Below are positions 7,579 through 13,401 of a DNA stretch of 14,174 nucleotides, piece after piece; the first letter of the stretch is position 1, and every line of letters begins with the position of its first letter. This DNA is from CAYJFK01 sp964369475. Lineage in GTDB: Bacteria > Bacillota > Clostridia > Oscillospirales > Feifaniaceae. The position numbers were made by a program, and so were the translations under genes. The notes under the pieces are model-generated. The model had not been told where the DNA came from, ran no database searches, and saw nothing but the letters and a program-made list of their open reading frames with translations. The stretch is from contig CAYJFK010000061.1 in the NCBI GenBank assembly GCA_964369475.1, positions 1 through 14,174 of the forward strand. The letters run 5' to 3'.

Positions 7579-7636
7579 AAAAAGCCCCCCTTTTGTCGTG
7601 ATGTCTTAACAGTCTATCACACAAAGGAGGGCTTTT
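7577..7636 (-). terminator. Terminator of the FMN-binding-like lipoprotein gene
   Basis: A long imperfect stem of about 20 bp pairs 7580-7602 with 7616-7636, with one C-A mismatch and two single-base bulges. On the minus strand the 3' arm ends in GGGGGGC followed by seven T residues (7583-7577). That is a strong intrinsic terminator. Its 3' arm is also the apparent ribosome binding site of the VanZ-like gene. Confidence 0.8.
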
Positions 7637-7667
7637 CAATAGGTAAAATATTAACTTATGTCAACTA

Positions 7668-8768
7668 TTAGCCTGCCATTTTTGCAGCTTCGAGTATTGC
7701 CATTGCATAGCCTACTGTGTCTGCAAGTGTCGAGCCTGCAACGGCATCGACTTCGGGAGCTGTTGCAACCCATGCTTCAAGATCTGCTACCGTCATGCCT
7801 GTGCAGAAGTCCTGAATTGCACCCCAGCTAACTTCAAGAGTCTGTGTCGAACCGGCTGAGTTCGCCATGTTTGCGCTGTATCCGTCCATGTTTGTTCTCT
7901 TAGAGCCCAAAACCAACTCGTTTGCCATCATAGCCTCGCCAAATGCCTTGTCGCTGTTTGGCACGCCTACATAGTCGGCAGGGTTTAGATACTGGTACTC
8001 GTCGACATATGCCGCAACTATAACGCCGTCTTTAACTGCCGCTGTCGCATAGGCAAATGCTCTCTCGCCGTGGGCGGCATAGTCTGCCTTGCCAAGCATA
8101 GCGCCGTCGAACATGTCGCTATATTCGCCTTCGACATACATTTGTGCATTCTTAGCAGCCTCTACTACCGACATTGCATAGCCTACTGTGTCTGCAAGTG
8201 TCGAGCCTGCAATTGCATCTACTTCTGGTGCTGTTGTTACCCATGCTTCAAGGTCTGCTACCGTCATGCCTGTGCAGAAATCCTCTATTGCTGCCCAGTT
8301 TGCATCGAGAGTTTGAGTAGCTCCGCCGTTTTCCGACATTAGAGTGCTGTATGCCTCTATGTTTGTCCTCTTGGAAATAAGTGCCTGATCGTTTGCCATC
8401 ATAGCTTCGCCAAATGCCTTGTCGCTGTTTGGCACGCCTACATAGTCGGTAGCGCTTGCATACTGATACTCGTCGATGTAAACATCAACTATCATATCGC
8501 CCGATAGAGCGACCGATGTTACGGCAAATGCTCTCTCGCCGTGTGCGGCATAGTCTGCCTTGCCAATTGCTATTGCGGAGTAGTCTGCCATTTGCTCTGT
8601 GTCGTCCTCGGGGGTCACTTCCATATCGTCTTCGTCTGTGCCGTCCTCGACAACGTCGCCCTCGACAGGTGGGGTAGCATCATCGGCCGGTGGTGTTTCT
8701 TCGCTTGCGCAACCGAACATGGCAAAAGCCAACATTAGGGCAAGCATTGCTAGTAGAATTTTCTTCAT
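7668..8768 (-). CDS. Exported lipoprotein with two tandem FMN-binding-like repeats
   Basis: 366 aa, ATG start with GAAAGGTG (8783-8776) as ribosome binding site. A signal peptide ends at a lipobox-like AMFGC, with Cys20 as lipidation site, followed by an acidic Pro/Asp/Glu linker (21-62). Two repeats of about 138 residues (69-206 and 226-363) are exactly 157 residues apart. Each begins GKADYAAHGERAFA, contains DYVGVPNSDKAFGEAMMAN and ends with VDAIAGSTLADTVGYA or its near twin. That end resembles the D-x-x-SGAT motif of FMN-binding domains; here it is AGST, keeping the Thr (190 and 347) that carries covalent FMN in flavinylated proteins, but with altered neighbours. A role in extracytoplasmic electron transfer is therefore possible, not shown. 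Each repeat has one Cys (165, 322). It has its own promoter and terminator. Confidence 0.65.
   Translation of the reverse strand: MKKILLAMLALMLAFAMFGCASEETPPADDATPPVEGDVVEDGTDEDDMEVTPEDDTEQMADYSAIAIGKADYAAHGERAFAVTSVALSGDMIVDVYIDEYQYASATDYVGVPNSDKAFGEAMMANDQALISKRTNIEAYSTLMSENGGATQTLDANWAAIEDFCTGMTVADLEAWVTTAPEVDAIAGSTLADTVGYAMSVVEAAKNAQMYVEGEYSDMFDGAMLGKADYAAHGERAFAYATAAVKDGVIVAAYVDEYQYLNPADYVGVPNSDKAFGEAMMANELVLGSKRTNMDGYSANMANSAGSTQTLEVSWGAIQDFCTGMTVADLEAWVATAPEVDAVAGSTLADTVGYAMAILEAAKMAG
7680..8093 (-). repeat. Second copy of a 471-nt-period internal duplication
   Basis: This stretch encodes residues 226-363 of the lipoprotein and matches 8151-8564 at a constant offset of 471 nt with no insertion or deletion. 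Long runs are identical at the DNA level, for example around 7921-7978 and 8392-8449, and the 7701-7740 and 8172-8211 segments. Confidence 0.85.
8151..8564 (-). repeat. First copy of the 471-nt-period internal duplication
   Basis: It encodes residues 69-206. The segments coding for the VGVPNSDKAFGEAMMAN and FCTGMTVADLEAWV parts are almost identical to the other copy, including synonymous sites. This points to recent duplication or ongoing gene conversion. Confidence 0.85.
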
Positions 8769-8871
8769 TTTTTTTCACCTTTCTGTTAAATAATATCGTT
8801 TTTGCGATTTTTTTGACAAATATTTTATTGTTTCGCTCAGTAAAGAACATTCAAACATTCTTTATTTATCC

Positions 8872-8901
8872 ATATTAGCATACATATCACAATTTTGTCA
8901 A
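8872..8901 (-). promoter_or_regulatory. Promoter of the lipoprotein gene
   Basis: Read on the minus strand, a perfect TTGACA (8901-8896) is followed after 18 bp by TAATAT (8877-8872), with TGC just before it as an extended -10. The leader is about 95 nt. Its first bases can fold into an AAAGAA/TTCTTT stem with a 10-base loop (8842-8863). Confidence 0.7.
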
Positions 8902-8963
8902 TTAAAAATATGCACAAATATTATATACCGTTTTTGTATACTATTGGTCGATTTTATTTGCTC

Positions 8964-8993
8964 TTGTATTGATACTGCGCTTTGTGGTACAAT
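8964..8993 (+). promoter_or_regulatory. Possible upstream promoter of the MBL-fold gene
   Basis: TTGTAT (8964-8969), an 18-bp spacer and TACAAT (8988-8993), with TGG before the -10. It is weaker than the promoter at 9001-9029. Together with the minus-strand promoter this makes 8769-9066 a 298-bp, AT-rich divergent control region. Apart from the promoters I see only a TATAC/GTATA dyad (8924-8940) in it and no small gene. Confidence 0.4.
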
Positions 8994-9000
8994 TTGTATG

Positions 9001-9029
9001 TTGAAAATTTTTGGATATACTAATATAAA
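9001..9029 (+). promoter_or_regulatory. Main promoter of the MBL-fold gene
   Basis: TTGAAA (9001-9006), an exact 17-bp spacer and TATAAA (9024-9029). Start of transcription is expected near 9036. AAGGAG (9053-9058) lies eight bases before the ATG at 9067. Confidence 0.7.
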
Positions 9030-9066
9030 AATAAAAAAACATACCACTATATAAGGAGACATATTG

Positions 9067-10053
9067 ATGAAAGAAGTATACTCTAATATCTATCAAGTTC
9101 AAATCCCTCTTATGAATAGCCCCTTAAAGGAGCTAAACTGCTTTATCGTAAAGGGCGAAAAGCGCAATTTAGTTGTCGACACAGGCTTTAATCAGCCGCT
9201 CGGCAGAGAGACACTGCTAAACGCTTTAAAGGAGCTTGGATGCGACCTTGACCTAACTGATGTCTTTATAACACACCTTCACTCCGACCATTCAGGGCTT
9301 ACAGGGGCAATAAAGAATGATATTAACCGTGCATATGCAAGTAGCTACGATGCCGCTTCGATGAACCGCATGTTTGCCATGAGCGACAGTGAGTACAATT
9401 CGAGTTCCGACAGCAACGAAATGGGTTTCCCCATTGTTAAAGAGGACAAAATGGAGGGTGAAAGTCATCCCGGTTTTAAAAATCGTTGCGAGAGGGTTAT
9501 AGATTTTACCATTGTTAAAGAGGGCGACGTTATAGATCTTGGCGGCTTTGTTTTCGAGGTCGTCGACATGGCAGGGCATACACCGGGGCAGGTCGGGCTT
9601 TACGACAGGACACACAAGGTTATGTTTTGCGGCGATCACATCTTGGGCAAGATTACGCCAAACATCACCTACTGGCTAAGAGAGCTCGATTCGCTCGGGC
9701 AGTATATGGACAACCTAAAGAAGGTTCGTGAGATGGAGGTAGACCACCTTTTCTCGGCGCACCGTTATTTGGTCGACAACCACAAAGAGAGAGTAGATGC
9801 CCTGCTCGAGCATCATGCAAGAAGACTCGATGAAGTGCGTGACATTATTTCCAAAGAGCCCACCAATGTTTATAACACGGCGGCAGGCATGAAGTGGGAC
9901 TTTGCGGGCGGCAATTTCCTTGCCTTCCCCATAACGCAAAAGTGGTTTGCGGCAGGCGAGGCATATTCGCACCTCGAGCATCTTCGTCACACAGGCGAGG
10001 CTACATTTACAGAGGATAGTGACGGAGTTTTGCTGTACAGCCTTGTTAAGTAG
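9067..10053 (+). CDS. MBL-fold metallo-hydrolase, LACTB2-like with C-terminal winged-helix
   Basis: 328 aa. ATG at 9067 is preferred over the adjacent TTG at 9064 because of its spacing to AAGGAG. The metal-binding pattern is complete: HLHSDH (residues 70-75), His171 in AGHTPGQ, Asp190 in FCGDH and His232 in SAHR, so a two-metal site is expected. After the hydrolase core, residues about 240-328 (RLDEVRDII, GMKWDF, SHLEHLRHTGEA, VLLYSLVK) look like the winged-helix tail of LACTB2-type proteins. The fold hydrolyses thioesters, lactones, phosphodiesters or RNA in different members, and the substrate cannot be read from sequence. It precedes a TauE/SafE permease; sulfur-related roles are known for some such neighbours, but nothing here proves one. 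Confidence 0.85.
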   Translation: MKEVYSNIYQVQIPLMNSPLKELNCFIVKGEKRNLVVDTGFNQPLGRETLLNALKELGCDLDLTDVFITHLHSDHSGLTGAIKNDINRAYASSYDAASMNRMFAMSDSEYNSSSDSNEMGFPIVKEDKMEGESHPGFKNRCERVIDFTIVKEGDVIDLGGFVFEVVDMAGHTPGQVGLYDRTHKVMFCGDHILGKITPNITYWLRELDSLGQYMDNLKKVREMEVDHLFSAHRYLVDNHKERVDALLEHHARRLDEVRDIISKEPTNVYNTAAGMKWDFAGGNFLAFPITQKWFAAGEAYSHLEHLRHTGEATFTEDSDGVLLYSLVK

Positions 10054-10068
10054 CATTGTGTGCATTGC

Positions 10069-10146
10069 CACCCTAGGGTGACATATATAAATCCAAACCA
10101 TAGGGTGACAAGACAAAGATAAAATACATGGGTGACTGCCACCCAT
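10069..10146. repeat. Three GGGTGAC iterons at 27-bp spacing, with inverted CACCC copies
   Basis: GGGTGAC occurs at 10076-10082, 10103-10109 and 10130-10136, each exactly 27 bp apart. The first is half of the perfect palindrome CACCCTAGGGTG (10069-10080). The last forms a 7-bp stem ATGGGTG/CACCCAT (10128-10146) with a 5-base loop. The array fills the gap between the MBL gene and the TauE/SafE gene. TTGCCA (10065-10070) and TATAAA (10086-10091), 15 bp apart, would place the palindrome inside a promoter spacer, though that spacing is short. Confidence 0.7.
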
Positions 10147-10159
10147 TGGGGGGTACAGA

Positions 10160-10930
10160 TTGACCGACATTACCTTTACGACCTATCTTATAGTATGTCC
10201 GCTTGTTTTTTTGGCGGGTTTTATCGATTCCATTGCAGGGGGCGGCGGACTTATTTCGCTCCCTGCATATCTCTTTGCAGGGCTTCCCCCACATTTTGCG
10301 GCAGGCACTAACAAGGTGGCAAACTGCCTTGGCACTTCTGTTTCTGCCGTAAAGTATTTCACGAGTGGCAAGGTTAAACTGCGTGCCGCCATTTGGTCTG
10401 GGCTTGGGGCGATGGCAGGCGGTGCGGCCGGTTCGTCGCTCGCCCTTTATATTTCCGAGGAAACACTGCGGCTAATCGTGCTTATAGCACTGCCCTGCGT
10501 TGCAATATTTCTATCTACTCGCAAAGACTTTGGCTCTGACGAGGAGGTAGACAAGCACCTCTCCCCCAAAAAGATCGCCATGCTCTCGGTTATAATAGGC
10601 TTCGTGCTCGGCGGCTACGACGGACTTGTCGGCCCCGGTACAGGCACATTTATGATACTTGCCTTTACAGGGGTTTTGGGACTCGATCTTCTAACTTCGT
10701 CGGGCTGTGCCAAGGTTAGCAACCTTGCCTCCAATATAGCGTCGGCCGCCGTCTTTTTAATGTCGGGTCATGTCGTAATGGCCGTCGCACTGCCGGCTGC
10801 TGCTTGCGCCATGCTCGGCAACTACATAGGAGCAAAAACAGCACTGAAGGGCGGAACAAAATATGTGCGTGCCGTAATGTTTGTAGTGCTCGCACTGCTC
10901 TTTGGATCTATAATTATCGACCTGCTTTAA
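10160..10930 (+). CDS. TauE/SafE (TSUP) family membrane transporter
   Basis: 256 aa, TTG start with a G-rich ribosome binding site (10148-10153) seven bases upstream. The protein is hydrophobic with about eight membrane segments and the two-fold internal repeat of the family. The first half carries GFIDSIAGGGGLISLP (20-35) and GLPPHFAAGTNKVANCLGT (41-59). The second half carries GFVLGGYDGLVGPGTGTF (147-164) and AKVSNLASNIAS (184-195). Members export or import sulfonates, sulfite, thiosulfate or other organic anions, and the substrate is not predictable here. A hairpin ending four bases before the ribosome binding site and the iteron array suggest local regulation. No clear terminator follows; 10931-11024 is featureless and A-rich. 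Confidence 0.9.
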   Translation: MTDITFTTYLIVCPLVFLAGFIDSIAGGGGLISLPAYLFAGLPPHFAAGTNKVANCLGTSVSAVKYFTSGKVKLRAAIWSGLGAMAGGAAGSSLALYISEETLRLIVLIALPCVAIFLSTRKDFGSDEEVDKHLSPKKIAMLSVIIGFVLGGYDGLVGPGTGTFMILAFTGVLGLDLLTSSGCAKVSNLASNIASAAVFLMSGHVVMAVALPAAACAMLGNYIGAKTALKGGTKYVRAVMFVVLALLFGSIIIDLL

Positions 10931-11024
10931 TGTTGCTTGGTCGTCGCAGTAGAAAAAAGAGCTCCAAAAGACAAAAAAACAGCCTAAATACTGCCGATAT
11001 AGTTGATTTTTTTAAAATTTCCCC

Positions 11025-11053
11025 TTGAAATCGGCTAAAGTATATGTTATAAT
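11025..11053 (+). promoter_or_regulatory. Near-consensus promoter of the rimP-nusA-infB operon
   Basis: TTGAAA (11025-11030), a 17-bp spacer and a perfect TATAAT (11048-11053) with TGT just before it. Transcription should start near 11060. This rules out the longer in-frame reading of rimP that begins at 11025, because that codon is the -35 itself. Confidence 0.9.
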
Positions 11054-11077
11054 GTGCCATGTAAGAGTAAGTTATTG

Positions 11078-11106
11078 TGAAAGAGTGGGGTTTTCCCACT
11101 CTTTCA
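11078..11106 (+). promoter_or_regulatory. Leader hairpin of the nusA operon, possible NusA-responsive attenuator
   Basis: GAAAGAGTGGG (11079-11089) pairs perfectly with CCCACTCTTTC (11095-11105) around GTTTT, with one more T-A pair at the base. It begins about 18 nt into the transcript. The downstream U-tract is weak (TTTCATGTATGT). Weak-U terminators in nusA leaders are known to respond to NusA in Bacillus subtilis. That it acts so here is inference. Confidence 0.55.
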
Positions 11107-11126
11107 TGTATGTAATGGGGGTTGTC

Positions 11127-11633
11127 ATGGGCAAAAAGCAAAGTGGCGGACAGAGTGCCGCCGCAATAGAGAGTACCGTTGAAGGGCTTGTAAAGAGCGC
11201 AGTCGAGAGTACAGGCGCAGAGCTTTGGGCGGTCGAATTTGCGACAGATCCGGCAGGCAGATTTTTACGAATTCTGATCGACCGAGATGGCGACCCCGTA
11301 GATCTCGACCTGTGCGAGGCGGTAAGCCGCCTTGTAGACGAGATACTCGACCGTGAAGACCCGATAGAGGAGAGCTATTATTTAGAAGTTTCCTCGGCAG
11401 GGCTCGACAGGCCTCTTAAAAGAGAGAGCGACTTCGAGCGGTTTATGGGCGAGCGGATCGAGTTGTCGCTCTATGCTCCGACAGTTGTAGAGGGCGTTAA
11501 GACAAAGAAGTTTGAAGCCAAGCTTATTGGCTTTAAAGATAAAGTTATAGAGCTTGAATGCGACGACCGAGAGGTTATAAGCGTCGAGCAAAAGGCGGCG
11601 GCATCTGTTAGGCTTGCCGTAATATTCGAATGA
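11127..11633 (+). CDS. rimP: Ribosome maturation factor RimP
   Basis: 168 aa from ATG 11127, chosen for its spacing to GGGGG (11117-11121); ATGs at 11106 and 11115 are in frame but lack a ribosome binding site. RimP binds the 30S subunit during assembly. The N-terminal alpha/beta domain covers about 15-90 (AVEFATDPAGRFLRILIDRDGD), with the signature YYLEVSSAGLDRPLKRESDF following. A C-terminal SH3-like domain covers about 95-168. Ten or so Gly/Ser/Lys residues extend the N-terminus. It is the first gene of the operon and nusA starts 13 nt after its stop. Confidence 0.95.
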   Translation: MGKKQSGGQSAAAIESTVEGLVKSAVESTGAELWAVEFATDPAGRFLRILIDRDGDPVDLDLCEAVSRLVDEILDREDPIEESYYLEVSSAGLDRPLKRESDFERFMGERIELSLYAPTVVEGVKTKKFEAKLIGFKDKVIELECDDREVISVEQKAAASVRLAVIFE

Positions 11634-11646
11634 GGAGAATTTACTA

Positions 11647-12699
11647 ATGGATTACACCGAGCTTTTTGATGCGCTTGCAGAGCTTGAAAGGGAGAGAGGC
11701 ATCCCAAAGGAGTATATGCTTCAAAAGATAGAGGCAGGCCTTTTGTCTGCAATGAGAAAAGATGTTGCAACGCCAGAAGGCCTTGCCGTTATAAGGGATG
11801 AGCGCAAGAAGACAATAACTCTTGTAACTCGCCGCACAGTAGCAGAAGAACCCGAGCACGGCGATATGATTTCGCTCGACGAGGCAAAGGCCATTAATCC
11901 AAAGTACGACATAGGCGATGTTATCGAGACGGTAGTAGACACCAAGAACCTTGGCAGAATATCGGCGCAAAATGCAAAGCAGGTCATCATCCAAGGCATT
12001 AGAGAGTACGAGAGAGACATAGTCTTTAACGAGTATAAAGACCGTCAAAACGAAATTTTAAACTGCCTTGTCTCCCGTGTGGACGGCAGAGGTGCTGCCC
12101 TGTCGCTCGAAGGCAAGACCGAGGTCTACCTCGTTACGGGCGAGCAGATCCCCGGCGAGGTGCTAAGAGAAGGCACACGCATTAAGGTCTATGTAGTAGA
12201 GGTTAGAAACTCTGCCAAGGGCCCACAGATAATGATTTCGAGAACTCACCCCGGCCTTGTAAGACGTCTTTTCGAGCTCGAAGTGCCCGAAATTTCCGAG
12301 GGCATTGTGGAAATTCGCTCGATCTCTCGTGAGGCAGGCTCTCGCTCCAAGGTTGCCGTTTGGTCGTCGGACGACGAGGTAGATCCGATCGGCGCTTGCA
12401 TAGGCCCAAAGGGTAGCCGTGTTGCAAATATTGTAGATGAGCTACGTGGAGAGAAGATAGACATTGTGCGCTACTACGACGAGCCCGAGAAATATATTTC
12501 CGAAGCGCTCTCCCCTGCCGACGTTCTAAAGGTAACGGTCGTAGACGAGAGAAGTTGCCGTGTTATAGTGCCCGACGATCAGCTGTCGCTCGCCATTGGC
12601 AAAGAGGGACAAAATGCTCGTCTTGCCGCAAAGCTAACAGGCTGGAAAATAGACATTAAGCCCGAAAGCGCAGATATAGCAGTAGAGGAAGAAGTTTAG
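11647..12699 (+). CDS. nusA: Transcription termination/antitermination factor NusA
   Basis: 350 aa, ATG with AGGAG nine bases upstream. NusA binds RNA polymerase and nascent RNA and modulates pausing and termination. Domains run in the usual order: the RNA-polymerase-binding N-domain (1-about 125), S1 (about 135-200, LEGKTEVYLVTGEQIPGEVL), KH1 (about 205-280, with DPIGACIGPKGSRV) and KH2 (about 285-345, with LAIGKEGQNARLAAKLTGWK). As in other Firmicutes, the C-terminal acidic repeats of enterobacterial NusA are absent. It probably autoregulates through the leader hairpin at 11078-11106. A 116-bp gap with two hairpins separates it from rnpM. Confidence 0.97.
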   Translation: MDYTELFDALAELERERGIPKEYMLQKIEAGLLSAMRKDVATPEGLAVIRDERKKTITLVTRRTVAEEPEHGDMISLDEAKAINPKYDIGDVIETVVDTKNLGRISAQNAKQVIIQGIREYERDIVFNEYKDRQNEILNCLVSRVDGRGAALSLEGKTEVYLVTGEQIPGEVLREGTRIKVYVVEVRNSAKGPQIMISRTHPGLVRRLFELEVPEISEGIVEIRSISREAGSRSKVAVWSSDDEVDPIGACIGPKGSRVANIVDELRGEKIDIVRYYDEPEKYISEALSPADVLKVTVVDERSCRVIVPDDQLSLAIGKEGQNARLAAKLTGWKIDIKPESADIAVEEEV

Positions 12700-12727
12700 C
12701 ATTGCATGGCAGTGGGTATGTAATGCT
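12698..12727 (+). other. Ten-bp hairpin straight after nusA
   Basis: AGCATTGCAT (12698-12707) pairs with ATGTAATGCT (12718-12727), one pair being G-T, around a 10-base loop. It overlaps the nusA stop codon. No T-run follows, so it is not an intrinsic terminator. A shorter stem TAAGGC/GCCTTA (12774-12779 with 12784-12789) precedes the rnpM ribosome binding site. Processing or transcript-stability roles are possible. Confidence 0.55.
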
Positions 12728-12815
12728 GACAAGGGAAAGAGATAAAAGAAACAGGCAAAATAGATAACATTAATAAGGCATTTGCCTTAAAGTTAATAAT
12801 AGGTGGTATAAGTAT

Positions 12816-13091
12816 TTGAACAAACCAAAAGTTCCTTTGAGAATGTGCGTGGCATGTCAGGCTATGAAGCCAAAGCGTGAGTTACTTCGCATTGTTAAGA
12901 CGCCCGAAGGAGAGATCGAACTTGATTTTACGGGCAAAAAAAACGGACGAGGCGTGTATATTTGTAAGGATAAGGCATGTTTTGACAAACTGCCTAAGTC
13001 GGAAAAGAAAATAAGGAAGTCTTTTGGCACCTCCTTGCCCGAGGATGTTACGGCGAGGATTCGGGAGGAGTTTGATAAGAGTGAACCATGA
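12816..13091 (+). CDS. rnpM: RNase P modulator RnpM (YlxR, DUF448 family)
   Basis: 91 aa, TTG start with AGGTGGT (12801-12807) eight bases upstream. The family hallmarks are present: RMCVACQAMKPKRELLRIV (residues 9-27), GRGVYICKDKACFDKL (48-63) and a basic KKIRKSFG. YlxR proteins are small RNA-binding proteins; the Bacillus subtilis one binds RNase P RNA and inhibits the enzyme. It sits in its canonical place between nusA and ylxQ. The TTG start and the 116-bp spacer suggest lower or separately tuned expression than nusA. It overlaps ylxQ by 11 nt. Confidence 0.93.
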   Translation: MNKPKVPLRMCVACQAMKPKRELLRIVKTPEGEIELDFTGKKNGRGVYICKDKACFDKLPKSEKKIRKSFGTSLPEDVTARIREEFDKSEP

Positions 13092-13401
13092 CGTAATTGC
13101 AAGGTATATAGGTCTTGCGAAAAAGGCGGGGGATCTCTCGTCGGGAACCGAAGGTGTTAGGGGGCTTTTGCGCAGTGGCAAGGCAAGGATTGTTATTCTT
13201 GCCACCGACTGTTCAGACAATGCCTCGAAACGTATAAAAAACTGTGCGGAAAACTACGGTACAAAAATTCTTGAAAATTTGATGACGATGGAAGCGCTCG
13301 GCATTGCGATTGGCTCTGCCCCTTGCGCCGCTGTTGCCATTTCGAACAAAGGACTTGCACAGGCAATCATAGATAAGGGGGAGCTTTATGGCGACAAATA
13401 A
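13081..13401 (+). CDS. ylxQ: YlxQ, L7Ae-family putative RNA-binding protein
   Basis: 106 aa from GTG 13081, chosen because GGGAGGAG (13063-13070) lies ten bases upstream; the longer in-frame reading from 13024 lies inside rnpM. It is an L7Ae/L30e-type fold: YIGLAKKAGDLSSGTEGV near the N-terminus is the family start, KARIVILATDCSDNASKRI follows, and GSAPCAAVAISNKGLAQAI closes the domain. Members bind kink-turn-like RNA; the cellular role of YlxQ is unsettled. It overlaps rnpM by 11 nt and infB by 14 nt, so all three are translationally linked. Confidence 0.92.
   Translation: MNHDVIARYIGLAKKAGDLSSGTEGVRGLLRSGKARIVILATDCSDNASKRIKNCAENYGTKILENLMTMEALGIAIGSAPCAAVAISNKGLAQAIIDKGELYGDK

Noticed and set aside
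10069..10146. CRISPR-like array
   Set aside because: The repeated part is only 7 bp, there are three copies and no cas genes; it fits an operator or structured leader better.
11025..11126. N-terminal extension of RimP
   Set aside because: The start codon would be the -35 hexamer of the operon promoter, and the extension encodes the leader hairpin; the family begins near ATG 11127.
13024..13080. N-terminal extension of YlxQ
   Set aside because: It lies within rnpM and has no family similarity; GTG 13081 has a strong ribosome binding site.
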